A stretch of DNA of 64,000 bases from positions 1-64,000 of the forward strand of contig DAINRU010000009.1 in the NCBI GenBank assembly GCA_036741695.1. Direction: 5' to 3'. The first letter of the stretch is position 1; each line of letters begins with the position of its first letter. The notes under the pieces are model-generated. The model was not told the DNA's origin and did not search any database. It saw nothing but the letters and a program-made list of their open reading frames with translations. Below are positions 1-7,466 of the stretch, in pieces. Source of the DNA: JAFANK01 sp036741695. GTDB lineage: Bacteria > Vulcanimicrobiota > Vulcanimicrobiia > Eremiobacterales > Eremiobacteraceae. The position numbers were made by a program, and so were the translations under genes.

Positions 1-1
1 G

Positions 2-178
2 ATCGGGGTCAGCCTGTTGCTGCTGCAGATGCTCGTCCGCGAGAAACACCATGACGCCGTGGTCGCGCAACCCGCGGCCCCGGATCTGCAGGCCGACGAA
101 GCAGACGCGCCGGATGCACCGCTTCCGCCACCCGAAGAACCGCCACACATCCCGCAGGCCGCTCCCGCGGAAGAATGA
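2..178 (+). CDS. lspA: Signal peptidase II C-terminal fragment (partial)
   Basis: The window opens inside this reading frame, so only about 58 codons are visible. The visible part begins with a hydrophobic stretch (IGVSLLLLQMLVRE) that matches the last membrane helix of lipoprotein signal peptidase, followed by an unusually long hydrophilic tail rich in Pro, Ala, Asp and Glu. LspA cleaves prolipoproteins in the cytoplasmic membrane. Its stop codon overlaps the start of rluD (ATGA), and lspA-rluD is a common pair in many bacteria, which supports the call. The catalytic aspartates lie outside the window, so the assignment rests on the final helix and on context. The acidic, proline-rich tail is not typical of the family. 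Confidence 0.55.
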   Translation: MGVSLLLLQMLVREKHHDAVVAQPAAPDLQADEADAPDAPLPPPEEPPHIPQAAPAEE

Positions 179-1128
179 ACGACGAAGTCGATTTCACCAC
201 CACGGCTGAGGATGCGGGCCAGCGCTTGGACGTCGTCGTGGCGCAGCGTCTCGAACGATCCCGCACGGCGTGCGCGCTGCTCATCCGCGAAGGCCATGCG
301 CTCGTCGATGGTCGCGCCGCAAAACCGGCGAGCATCGTCGAGGCCGGCCAGCGCATCCGCATCGACGTGCCGGCGGCCCGCGATCCTTCCGCCGCGCCGC
401 AAGACATACCCATCCACATCGTGCACGACGAGCCTGACTTCTGTGTCGTCGATAAGCCGGCTGGCATGGCGACCCACCCGGCGCGCGGCAACGTGGACGG
501 CACGCTCGTCAACGCTCTGCTCGCCAAGCTCGGCCCGTTACCAGCGATCAACGGGGTGCGCAGGCCCGGGATCGTCCACCGGCTGGACAAAGACACCTCC
601 GGTCTGCTCGTCATCGCCAAGAGCGAACGGGCGATGACAGCGCTGACGCAGGCGATGGCCGACCGCCGCATCAAGCGATCGTATGACGCCGTCGTCTTCG
701 GCATCCCGCACGACGCGCGTGGCGTCATCGAAGCGCCGATCGGGCGCGACCCGCACGTCCGCACCAAGTTCGCCGTGCGCGACGACGGACGCCGTGCGGT
801 GACGCACTACCGCATCGTCGAGACCTTCCCAACCGTCGCGAAGCCGGACAAGAGCGCGCCCGGTTCGGCAGCCCTGCTGCGTCTCGAGCTTGAGACCGGC
901 CGCACGCATCAGATCCGCGTGCACTGTGCGGCCATCGGCCACCCGATCGTCGGCGACGATGTGTACGGGCACAGCTTCCCGGGGCAGACCATGCGGCGGC
1001 AAGCATTGCATGCGGCCGAGCTGGCTTTCACTCATCCGTTCTCAGGGGCGGCGCTACGTTTTACGGCGGCGTGGCCCGAGGATTTCGCGGGCCTCGTCGA
1101 GCGCCTGCGCGCCGGCGGCGCTCCATGA
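175..1128 (+). CDS. rluD: RluA/RluD-family 23S rRNA pseudouridine synthase
   Basis: A 317-aa protein of the RluA family, which isomerises uridine to pseudouridine in large-subunit rRNA. Residues about 10-65 look like an S4 RNA-binding domain. The family motif HRLDKDTSGLLV follows, with the catalytic aspartate at residue 138, and near the end come RTHQIRVH and the conserved GDDVYG segment. The length fits RluD-type enzymes. The start ATG overlaps the preceding stop by ATGA, and its own stop overlaps the tgt start in the same way, so the three genes are probably translationally coupled. The exact target uridines cannot be read from sequence; RluD is the best subfamily guess because of the S4 domain and the lspA neighbour. 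Confidence 0.93.
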   Translation: MNDEVDFTTTAEDAGQRLDVVVAQRLERSRTACALLIREGHALVDGRAAKPASIVEAGQRIRIDVPAARDPSAAPQDIPIHIVHDEPDFCVVDKPAGMATHPARGNVDGTLVNALLAKLGPLPAINGVRRPGIVHRLDKDTSGLLVIAKSERAMTALTQAMADRRIKRSYDAVVFGIPHDARGVIEAPIGRDPHVRTKFAVRDDGRRAVTHYRIVETFPTVAKPDKSAPGSAALLRLELETGRTHQIRVHCAAIGHPIVGDDVYGHSFPGQTMRRQALHAAELAFTHPFSGAALRFTAAWPEDFAGLVERLRAGGAP

Positions 1129-2240
1129 ACTGCTTCACCGTGCAGGCGCGCGACGCGGGCGCACGAGCAGGCATCCTGCACACCGCGCACGGCGATGTGG
1201 CGACGCCGGTGTTCATGCCGGTGGGTACGCAGGCCAGCGTCAAAGGGGTCACGCCTGACGAGCTCACGGCCTGCGGCGTGGGCATCATCCTCGCCAACGC
1301 CTATCATCTCTACCTGCGGCCAGGCGCCGATCTCATCGCCCACGCCGGTGGCCTGCACGCGTTCATGTCGTGGACCGGCGCTATCCTCACCGACAGCGGC
1401 GGCTTCCAGGTCTTCTCCCTCGCGCGGTTATCGCGCGTCGATGACGATGGCTACCACTTCGCATCGCACCTCGACGGATCGCGCCATTCGTTCACGCCCG
1501 AGTCAGTCGTCGCGCTGCAAGAGACGCTCGGCAGCGATATCGCGATGGTGCTCGATGACCTCGTTCCGGCGGGCGTCGATGAAGCTCGTGCGCGCGATGC
1601 CGCGCAACGCACGCTGGACTGGGCGCAGCGCGCCAAGCGCGCGATCCGGCGCGACGACCAGCTGACCTTCGCGATCGTGCAGGGCTCGACGTTTGAGGCA
1701 TTGCGCCGCAGACAAGCGCAGGATCTGGCGGCGTTGGATTTCCCCGGCTATGCGATCGGGGGGCTCTGGGTCGGAGAAGGACGAGATGTGGGGCTCGCCA
1801 TGGTGGACGCGAGCACGAGCGAGCTGCCGGTCGAGAAGCCACGCTATCTGATGGGCGTGGGCACGCCTCAAGACCTCATCGAATCCATCGCGCGCGGCGT
1901 GGACATGTTCGACTGCGTGTATCCGACGCGTAGCGCCCGCCATGCGCTGGCGCTCACCACGTCAGGGCGGCTGAACCTGCGCAATGCAGCGTTCGCACGC
2001 GACCTGCGCCCGCTCGACGCCCAGTGCCAGTGCCCCGTCTGCGCGTCGTTCACGCGCGCGTATCTGGCCCATCTCTTCCGCGCCGGCGAGATGCTCGCGC
2101 CGCGACTGGTGAGCGTGCACAATATCGCTTTCTTGAGCGAGCTGACCCGCTCCGCGCGCACGGCGATCGTCGGTGGCCGGTATGCGAGCTGGAGCGAGCA
2201 GCGCTTGGCGGCATTGCGCGACGCAACGGCGTCCGGCTGA
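1125..2240 (+). CDS. tgt: tRNA-guanine(34) transglycosylase (queuine/preQ1)
   Basis: A 371-aa enzyme that swaps guanine for preQ1 at the wobble position of GUN-anticodon tRNAs, a step in queuosine synthesis. Key residues are visible: D90 in LTDSGGFQVFSL, the second catalytic aspartate D263 in FDCVYPTR, and the zinc site formed by C301, C303, C306 and H332 (CQCPVC...VHN). The chosen ATG at 1125 overlaps the rluD stop and gives the expected N-terminus. An upstream in-frame ATG at 1071 would add 18 Arg-rich residues from inside rluD and is unlikely. No other queuosine genes are present here. Confidence 0.96.
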   Translation: MNCFTVQARDAGARAGILHTAHGDVATPVFMPVGTQASVKGVTPDELTACGVGIILANAYHLYLRPGADLIAHAGGLHAFMSWTGAILTDSGGFQVFSLARLSRVDDDGYHFASHLDGSRHSFTPESVVALQETLGSDIAMVLDDLVPAGVDEARARDAAQRTLDWAQRAKRAIRRDDQLTFAIVQGSTFEALRRRQAQDLAALDFPGYAIGGLWVGEGRDVGLAMVDASTSELPVEKPRYLMGVGTPQDLIESIARGVDMFDCVYPTRSARHALALTTSGRLNLRNAAFARDLRPLDAQCQCPVCASFTRAYLAHLFRAGEMLAPRLVSVHNIAFLSELTRSARTAIVGGRYASWSEQRLAALRDATASG

Positions 2241-2275
2241 AGTAATATCAACCCTGGTCTGGGAACAGCTCGCGC

Positions 2276-2986
2276 ATGCCCCAGATCGACCCGTCGCACG
2301 TCGCAAGCGCGCTGGCAGCGGTGCGCGCCAGAATCGCCAGCGCCAGCGCCCGCAGCGGCAAAGACCCGCGCCGCATCGCTATTCTCGCCGTGACCAAAGG
2401 GTTTGGAGCGTCGGCGCCTGAGGCTGCGATCGCCGCCGGCCTGACCGACATCGGTGAGAACTATTATCAGGAAGCGGCCGAGAAGTTCGCCCTCGTCCGC
2501 TGGCCCAAAGGGATCGCTCGTCACTTCATCGGGCGCGTGCAGCGCAACAAAGCCCGGCGGATCGCCGCGATCTTCGACGTGGTGCAGACCGTCGACGATC
2601 TGACAATCGCGCGAGCGCTGGATGATGCCGCCGCCGTGGAGCACAAGTCCTTGAGCGTGCTCGTGCAGCTCAACGCTGTAGGCGACGAGCGGCAAGGCCT
2701 GGTCTCGGGCGATCTGGCAGATTTCGTCTCCGCGCTGGGCGCGCTCTCCAATCTCCGCGCGCGCGGGCTCATGGCCATGGGCCCCAAAGATCCAGCGTCG
2801 ACGGCGGAGGCATTCGCGCGCGCGGCCGCGTGCTTTGAGGAATTGCGCCTGGTGCACTCCGAGTTCGACACGCTCTCCATGGGCATGAGCGACGATCTCG
2901 AGCTCGCCGTCGCTGCTGGATCGACCATGCTGCGCATCGGCACAGCGCTTTTCGGCGCACGCTCGCCGACGACGATGGCACGATAA
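2276..2986 (+). CDS. YggS/PLPBP pyridoxal-phosphate homeostasis protein
   Basis: A 236-aa PLP-binding protein with the alanine-racemase-like N-terminal barrel fold but no second domain. Members of this family control the free PLP pool and have no known catalytic activity. Family signatures are present: the PLP lysine K41 in AVTKGF, HFIGRVQRNKARR, and the C-terminal SMGMSDDLELAVAAGSTMLR segment followed by IGTALFG. The gene lies directly upstream of sepF and divIVA, the same order as in the ylmE-sepF-divIVA division clusters of Firmicutes and Actinobacteria. That makes it an ylmE-type member of the group by context. Confidence 0.94.
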   Translation: MPQIDPSHVASALAAVRARIASASARSGKDPRRIAILAVTKGFGASAPEAAIAAGLTDIGENYYQEAAEKFALVRWPKGIARHFIGRVQRNKARRIAAIFDVVQTVDDLTIARALDDAAAVEHKSLSVLVQLNAVGDERQGLVSGDLADFVSALGALSNLRARGLMAMGPKDPASTAEAFARAAACFEELRLVHSEFDTLSMGMSDDLELAVAAGSTMLRIGTALFGARSPTTMAR

Positions 2987-3086
2987 AGCGATAGGCATCT
3001 GCGCTCGGTCGGACGAACTCACAAGTCCAGGAACTACAGACCTTTCATCCAACCTATTCGTTGACGAACGGGGAAGGACACACGCA

Positions 3087-3491
3087 ATGGGCATGTGGGC
3101 GAAAGTCAAGGACTTCTTGGCCGGGAACGATGTCGACGACGACTACGAGGATGTCGGCCTGGCCGATGAGCCGCGCAAGAACGTGCTGCTCTTCCCCGAG
3201 AGCAAGAGCGGCCGTTGCCGGGGCGTCTCGATCTTCCATCCGCGCCGTTTTGACGAGGTCACCGAGATCGCCGATAACCTCCGTGCCGCCCGCCATATCG
3301 TCGTCAACCTCGTCGGCGCGGACCGGGCTTTGTGCCAGCGCATCGTCGACTTTCTGAGCGGCGTGGTCTACACGGTAGACGGGAAGATGCAGCGCCTGGG
3401 CGAGGGCATCTACCTCTTCGTGCCGGCGAACGTGCCCGTGACCGCGCACGACGCCGAGATGGCCGCCGCCGCCGGCTACGAAGGCTACTAG
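3087..3491 (+). CDS. sepF: Cell division protein SepF
   Basis: A 134-aa cytoplasmic protein that links FtsZ filaments to the membrane and helps organise the septum. The N-terminal MGMWAKVKDFLAGN is an amphipathic membrane-targeting helix. An acidic linker follows, and then the SepF core (VVNLVGADRALCQRIVDFLSG, then VVYTVDGKMQRLGEGIYLFVP). A strong Shine-Dalgarno sequence (GGGGAAGGA, 3070-3078) precedes the ATG. It sits between the YggS-type gene and divIVA. SepF is typical of Gram-positive and cyanobacterial lineages that lack ZipA, and usually FtsA, so it is informative about phylogeny here. Confidence 0.95.
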   Translation: MGMWAKVKDFLAGNDVDDDYEDVGLADEPRKNVLLFPESKSGRCRGVSIFHPRRFDEVTEIADNLRAARHIVVNLVGADRALCQRIVDFLSGVVYTVDGKMQRLGEGIYLFVPANVPVTAHDAEMAAAAGYEGY

Positions 3492-3502
3492 AGGCCCGCC
3501 AC

Positions 3503-3982
3503 GTGACCGCTAAGATAACTCCGGTCGACATCCAGCACAAGGAGTTCAAGAAGGCCATCCAGGGCTATGCCCGAGAGGAAGTGGATCAGTTCCTCGATGA
3601 GGTCATCGAGACGCTCGAGGCCGGCATCGAAGAACGCACCCGCCTGGAGACACAAGTCGCCGAGCTCTCGGAGAAAGTCTCGCACTTCAAAGCCATGGAG
3701 GACAGCCTGCGCAGCACTCTCGTGCTCGCCCAGCGCACCGCCGACGAACTCAAAGCGAGCGCGCATAAAGAGGTCGACATCGTCAAGCAACGGGCGAAGA
3801 TGGACGTCGAGGATGACCTGCGTAGCGTGCGGCAGCAGATCGCCGAGGCCAAGGCCGAGCTGCAACGCGTCGCCGACAAGACCGCCGCAGCCAAGCACGA
3901 TCTGCGCAACTTCTTGACCCGCCAGCTCGAACTCATCGAGGATCAGCACCCGGGCATCAAGAGCGCGGTTGCAAAGGTCTAA
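3503..3982 (+). CDS. divIVA: DivIVA/GpsB-like coiled-coil cell-division protein
   Basis: A 159-aa protein started at GTG 3503, with AGAGG (3490-3494) eight bases upstream. Residues 1-45 hold the DivIVA N-terminal motif: ITPVDIQHKEFKKAIQGYAR then EEVDQFLDEV, the part that forms the membrane-binding head and first coiled coil. The remainder, to about residue 140, is a long heptad-rich coiled coil. DivIVA proteins recognise negatively curved membrane at septa and poles and recruit division or wall-growth factors. A longer reading frame extends into sepF, but that part carries no family similarity. The gene ends the conserved YggS-SepF-DivIVA cluster. Confidence 0.92.
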   Translation: MTAKITPVDIQHKEFKKAIQGYAREEVDQFLDEVIETLEAGIEERTRLETQVAELSEKVSHFKAMEDSLRSTLVLAQRTADELKASAHKEVDIVKQRAKMDVEDDLRSVRQQIAEAKAELQRVADKTAAAKHDLRNFLTRQLELIEDQHPGIKSAVAKV

Positions 3983-4030
3983 GCACACGACGCCAGCTCG
4001 CTGCTGTTCTCTGCGATCCCTAGACGGGCG

Positions 4031-4537
4031 TTACGCCGTTCGATCCCGAGCGAGAAATTTCACTAACCAATAGACGGGCAGCTGTATAGCGACAAGCCTA
4101 GCCCCCCACAGTACTCCGAGCAGTACGTGCGAGCCCTCGAGCGCATCGCCAAGCCCCGAGCCGCTCCCAAACAGTTCCCTGACGTTGAAGAACAGGATGC
4201 TGAGACATAGCTCGATGCCGATAAACCAACTTACAGGTGCTCGGGTAAATGCAAGAACCAAAGTTATAGGAACGAATACAACCAGGGAAGTCCAGTCCCA
4301 CTTGCCTGTCGGCACGAATATTCCGGTCACGGTAAGATAGACAATAGCACCTGCTATAAGCACCATGTTCCGACGAAGGTCTTTTCGGCTCATGGTATGA
4401 TCGGGGCCAGCGCCCAAATAGTTCGCCTCGACATCCAAAGATGTCGCCTTGGGTTTGTCGCTTCCACGCTCTGTCCGTTCTCGCTGGGTTTGGCGTTTCT
4501 TGCGGTTGACTGCGGGACGATTGCGCTGCTTAGACAA
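4031..4537 (-). CDS. Hypothetical four-helix membrane protein
   Basis: I do not recognise this 168-aa product. The first 50 residues are strongly basic and polar (SKQRNRPAVNRKKRQTQRER). About four hydrophobic segments follow, near residues 57-76, 80-98, 101-118 and 136-160, suggesting a small inner-membrane protein with a cytosolic basic head. The longest frame begins with TTG at 4537. An ATG at 4393 (residue 49) would keep all membrane segments and drop the basic head. Neither has a clear Shine-Dalgarno. Base composition is visibly less GC-rich than in neighbouring genes, so it may be an acquired gene. It is convergent with divIVA and lies downstream of the flagellar-type operon on the same strand. 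Confidence 0.6.
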   Translation of the reverse strand: MSKQRNRPAVNRKKRQTQRERTERGSDKPKATSLDVEANYLGAGPDHTMSRKDLRRNMVLIAGAIVYLTVTGIFVPTGKWDWTSLVVFVPITLVLAFTRAPVSWFIGIELCLSILFFNVRELFGSGSGLGDALEGSHVLLGVLWGARLVAIQLPVYWLVKFLARDRTA

Positions 4538-4573
4538 GCGCCCTGCGCCAAGAGCGCCGTCACACGAGTCTAA

Positions 4574-4852
4574 CTACACGAGTTGATAGATCCCGTGTTC
4601 GAGCAAGAGCGTCCGGTTGGAGCCGAGCACGATGCTGCGTCGAATCGTCTCTAAGCCCGCGATCACAAATGCCCGTACGAGCTGGCCTGCCTGCATGATG
4701 GAAAGGGCGCGCTGGCTCATCACGATCACATCGCCGCTCGGTGTGCCGCCGACCACGACGCCCGAAGAGGGGTGCGGGGCCTGAGCCTCCACCGCGCCTG
4801 GCGCGGCGGCCAGCGCCGCTGCCTGCGGCGTGCCGGATGCGCGTACGGTCAC
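4574..4852 (-). CDS. 92-aa protein coupled to the FliA-type sigma factor
   Basis: A short frame beginning with GTG at 4852, whose first bases overlap the sigma-factor stop (GTGA). That is the same coupling seen throughout this operon. Residues 1-40 are Ala/Pro-rich and low in complexity. Residues 43-92 look like a folded domain (SGDVIVMSQRALSIMQAGQL, then VRAFVIAGLETIRRSIVLGS), ending in LLLEHGIYQLV. I do not recognise the family. The position after fliA suggests a flagellar or sigma-28-related role, for instance a regulator, but that is inference only. The frame extends further upstream inside fliA, where it reads as a shadow, so only the part after the overlap is proposed. Confidence 0.6.
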   Translation of the reverse strand: MTVRASGTPQAAALAAAPGAVEAQAPHPSSGVVVGGTPSGDVIVMSQRALSIMQAGQLVRAFVIAGLETIRRSIVLGSNRTLLLEHGIYQLV

Positions 4853-5622
4853 GCGTCGCGCAGCTGCGCGGACAGGATGCTCCGCAGGCTCGTGATCGCG
4901 CTGCAATGGATCTGCGAAACCCTCTGCTTGCTGATCCCGAGACGACCGCCGATGGTGCGGAACGTCGACTGACCGCCGTAGAAGCTTGAGATGATGGTGC
5001 GCTCGCGATCCGGCAGCTTGGCCACAGCCTGCGCCACGACCGAGCGAAGCGAACTCCACGAGACCGCGAGCGCTGGATCAGCGCCGTGGTCGGCAAGCCG
5101 GTCGCGCAGGGTGACGACATTGTCGAAGGGCTGCGGGATGGGAGCTTCGAGCGAGACGGGGACGGCGCGGCGCAAGGCGAGCAGGACGGCCTCGAGCTTC
5201 TTACGGCTCAAGCCCGCCCCCACGGCCGCGATGGCGTCGGTCGGCGTCTGGCCCTCAACCTGGGCGATCTGCCACCGCGATCGATCGAGGTTGCGGGCGT
5301 CGCGCCGCACGCGTTCGGGGACGGTGTCCATCCGGCGCAGACCGTTGAGCATGGCGCCGCGCACGATACGAGCTGCCCAGCTTTCGAAGCTCATACCGCG
5401 CTCCGGGTCGAAACGGTCGATGGCGCGCAAGAGCCCGACGCAACCGTCGCCGATGAGATCGTCATCGGTGAAATGAGAGGGCAGCCGGCGCAAGATGCTC
5501 GTGGCGAGCCTGCGAACGAGCGGCAGGCTCAATTCGCAGACGCGCTCGCGTGCCCGGGGCGAACGGGTGAGGGCATACAACCGCGCGCTTTCCTCTATAT
5601 CGCCCTCGACGCGCGGGATCAT
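4849..5622 (-). CDS. fliA: FliA/WhiG-type RNA polymerase sigma-28 factor
   Basis: A 257-aa sigma-70-family protein with the regions in order: region 2 around residues 30-95 (FTDDDLIGDGCVGLLRAIDR, FDPERGMSFESWA), a region 3 segment, and region 4 around residues 200-250 (LPDRERTIISSFYGGQ, then TIGGRLGISKQRVSQIH). The layout and the FDPERG-SFESWA block match FliA/WhiG sigma factors, which direct late flagellar genes in motile bacteria and sporulation genes in Streptomyces. The start ATG overlaps the upstream stop (ATGA). It is co-directional with two rod genes and a flgJ-like gene, which favours a flagellar role. No anti-sigma FlgM is visible in the window. Confidence 0.9.
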   Translation of the reverse strand: MIPRVEGDIEESARLYALTRSPRARERVCELSLPLVRRLATSILRRLPSHFTDDDLIGDGCVGLLRAIDRFDPERGMSFESWAARIVRGAMLNGLRRMDTVPERVRRDARNLDRSRWQIAQVEGQTPTDAIAAVGAGLSRKKLEAVLLALRRAVPVSLEAPIPQPFDNVVTLRDRLADHGADPALAVSWSSLRSVVAQAVAKLPDRERTIISSFYGGQSTFRTIGGRLGISKQRVSQIHCSAITSLRSILSAQLRDA

Positions 5623-5888
5623 GACGACACCGTGACGAGCGAGCGATACATCTGAGAGCCCAAGCCGACGCCGCCCGCACGTTCGAGCGCAGCGGCGAGC
5701 GCCTGCGCGAAGATCGCCGCGTCTATCCCTGACGGCGGCGCGCCGGATACTTGCGGGTCCTCATCAGCGCTCGGTGTGGTCGTGAAGAGCGACCGGGGCA
5801 CAAGCGAGGCCAGTAGCACCTGCTCGAATTGCCCGCACAGGTAGCGAAGCTGCGCTGTGTCGTGCACAGTTGACGCCGGCATCTGCAT
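5619..5888 (-). CDS. flgJ: FlgJ-like rod-binding protein (N-domain only)
   Basis: An 89-aa protein matching the rod-binding domain that forms the N-terminal half of FlgJ. It has the FEQVLLASLVPR block, where FlgJ has an FE-x-hydrophobic-LKSMR-like segment, and the C-terminal AQALAAALERAGGVGLGSQM. The muramidase half is absent, as in many bacteria where FlgJ is a single-domain chaperone for rod assembly. I place the start at ATG 5888 within a TGATG overlap with the upstream gene; a GTG at 5891 is equally possible. The stop overlaps the fliA start. Confidence is moderate because the domain is short, but the context between rod genes and fliA is persuasive. Confidence 0.75.
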   Translation of the reverse strand: MQMPASTVHDTAQLRYLCGQFEQVLLASLVPRSLFTTTPSADEDPQVSGAPPSGIDAAIFAQALAAALERAGGVGLGSQMYRSLVTVSS

Positions 5889-6619
5889 CACGAGCGCTCG
5901 AGGTTATTGGCCAGGCGTAGCATTTCGTCGGCCGCCTGCACGACCTTAGCGTTGGCTTCGTAGGCACGCTGCGCGGCGAGGACCGCCATCATGGCGGCGA
6001 CTACGGTCACGTTGGCTCGCTCCAGATATCGTTGCTTGATCGCGCCGAGCGGCGGTCCCGCCGGCAGGGTCTGCAGGCGCCCGGCTGCGGCCGTCCGATA
6101 GAAGAGCCCATCAGCGCCGAGCGATAGTGCCGGCGCATCGGCGAACACGCCGAGCGAGATGCGCCCCGCTCCGACGTCACCGCTGCGCCCCGCCACCTGA
6201 GCGAGCACCTTTCCACGCTCGTCCACGCTGAAGCTCGCACTACCCGGCGGAAGACGCACGCCTTCAAGCGCAGCACCATTGGGAAGCCGCAACGTGCCCG
6301 ATGCGTCGGGTGTGAAATTTCCGGCTCTCGTGTAAGCGCGTCCACCGCCAGGAGGCAGGACGACGAAAAAGCCTTCCCCGTCGATAGCAAGGTCGTGCGG
6401 GTTGCTTGTGAGGTCGAGGCGGCCTTGCGTGAACAGCCGGTACGCGACGCCGGATTCGGGCGCGGCGACCCGGCCATCGGGGTTGATGAAGGCAGCGAAA
6501 TCTGTCCGGCTTACCCGAAACCCCGGCACGTCGACGTTGGCGAGATTGGCAGCGATGCCGTCAAGGACGGCTTGCTGAGTCGCCATGCCGGCAGCCGCGA
6601 CGGACAACGTGCGGTTCAC
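5888..6619 (-). CDS. flgG: Flagellar basal-body rod protein, FlgG-type
   Basis: A 243-aa axial protein of the FlgF/FlgG family. The N-terminal heptad helix (AAAGMATQQAVLDGIAANLA) leads into NVDVPGFRVSRTDF, the signature of rod and hook proteins. The central LAIDGEGFFVV and YTRAGNF motifs and the C-terminal helix (LAAQRAYEANAKVVQAADEM) are also typical. FlgG forms the distal rod, exported by the flagellar type III apparatus without a cleaved signal. The GTG start overlaps the stop of the upstream rod gene. Which of the two paralogues is FlgF and which FlgG cannot be settled by eye. Confidence 0.88.
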   Translation of the reverse strand: MNRTLSVAAAGMATQQAVLDGIAANLANVDVPGFRVSRTDFAAFINPDGRVAAPESGVAYRLFTQGRLDLTSNPHDLAIDGEGFFVVLPPGGGRAYTRAGNFTPDASGTLRLPNGAALEGVRLPPGSASFSVDERGKVLAQVAGRSGDVGAGRISLGVFADAPALSLGADGLFYRTAAAGRLQTLPAGPPLGAIKQRYLERANVTVVAAMMAVLAAQRAYEANAKVVQAADEMLRLANNLERS

Positions 6620-7299
6620 GAGCGCACCGCCGGCAGCTCGGTCACGACGCGGCGCAACGACTCATCCGTGCGTGTGGCGGATTGCTGGTTCGCCTCGTAG
6701 GCGCGCTGCACGGCGATGAGCTCGCTCATCTGTGCGATCGCATCGACGCCTGATTCCTCGAGATAGCCGGCGTGCACGCGTGCTGCCGAGCGAGAGGGCA
6801 GCCGTTGTTGCGGGGCATCGAACATCCCATCTGCGCCGGCAGTGCACGGCACGTCAAAGGAGACGATGCGCAGACGATCGATCGCCGCACCCGCGACGAC
6901 GACCTTGCCGTCCTCGTGGATGCGGGCACCGTGCGGAAAGCGCACGGGGCCGAGCGACCCGAGGACCCGGTTGCCGCGTCCGTCGGAAAGGTATCCCTGC
7001 GGGTCGACCGACATGCGGCCGTCGCGCGTGTAGCGAACGCCCTCCGGCGTCGCGAGCGCGATGTATCCAGGTCCGCTCAGGGCGAGATCCGTGGGCACGC
7101 CCGTACGCCGCAGCGTGCCCTGCGCCGTTGTCGAACTAATGCGCGTGTTCAGCTCATCGCCAAACGAGTCAATGGCAGCTTCGCGAGCACGGAATCCGAC
7201 GGTCGAGACGTTGGCGAGATTCTCGGCGATGACGTCGAGTTTATCGGCCTGCGCGCGCATACCAGCGGCCGCTGCGGCCAGAGCATCGGGAGCACTCAT
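6616..7299 (-). CDS. flgF: Flagellar basal-body rod protein, FlgF/FlgG-type
   Basis: A 227-aa paralogue of the next gene and first in the operon. It shows the same order: N-terminal heptad (AAAAGMRAQADKLDVIAENL, then ANVSTVGFRARE), central LALSGPGYIAL and YTRDGRMSVD, and the C-terminal QRAYEANQQSATRTDESLRR helix. The ATG at 7299 is chosen because it gives the canonical start and has GGAGG nine bases upstream. A longer in-frame start at 7356 would read through the leader hairpin and is unlikely. Its stop overlaps the next GTG. FlgF and FlgG build the proximal and distal rod. The remaining hook and ring genes are not in this window. Confidence 0.87.
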   Translation of the reverse strand: MSAPDALAAAAAGMRAQADKLDVIAENLANVSTVGFRAREAAIDSFGDELNTRISSTTAQGTLRRTGVPTDLALSGPGYIALATPEGVRYTRDGRMSVDPQGYLSDGRGNRVLGSLGPVRFPHGARIHEDGKVVVAGAAIDRLRIVSFDVPCTAGADGMFDAPQQRLPSRSAARVHAGYLEESGVDAIAQMSELIAVQRAYEANQQSATRTDESLRRVVTELPAVRS

Positions 7300-7304
7300 A
7301 AAAG

Positions 7305-7329
7305 GAAGCCTCCGCGAGGTAGGTGGAGG
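7305..7329 (-). promoter_or_regulatory. Leader hairpin covering the ribosome binding site of flgF
   Basis: In the minus-strand mRNA, AGCCTCC pairs perfectly with GGAGGCT across an 11-base loop. The right arm contains the GGAGG Shine-Dalgarno of the rod gene that starts at 7299. When folded, the stem would hide the ribosome binding site of the first gene in the flagellar-type operon. This is a direct sequence observation; the regulatory role is inferred. Confidence 0.45.
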
Positions 7330-7466
7330 CTCAAGGTACTCAGGCCATTTGGCCACGGCGCTACCGGATTGTTGCCAAGTTATGACCCGAGGCGATGCTG
7401 ACTGGCCGGACGACCGAAGGTAGCCGGCCGGCGATGACCGTATCGAAATCCAGGGAGGATAGGGAT

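Noticed and set aside
1868..3109. A 413-codon open frame on the minus strand opposite tgt and the YggS-type gene
   Set aside because: It is a GC-rich antisense shadow without recognisable motifs, and the plus strand carries two clear conserved genes over the same bases.
7300..7466. A c-di-GMP riboswitch upstream of the flagellar-type operon
   Set aside because: The conserved GEMM elements (GCAAAGCC-like core and tetraloop receptor) are absent on either strand; only a simple hairpin over the ribosome binding site is seen.
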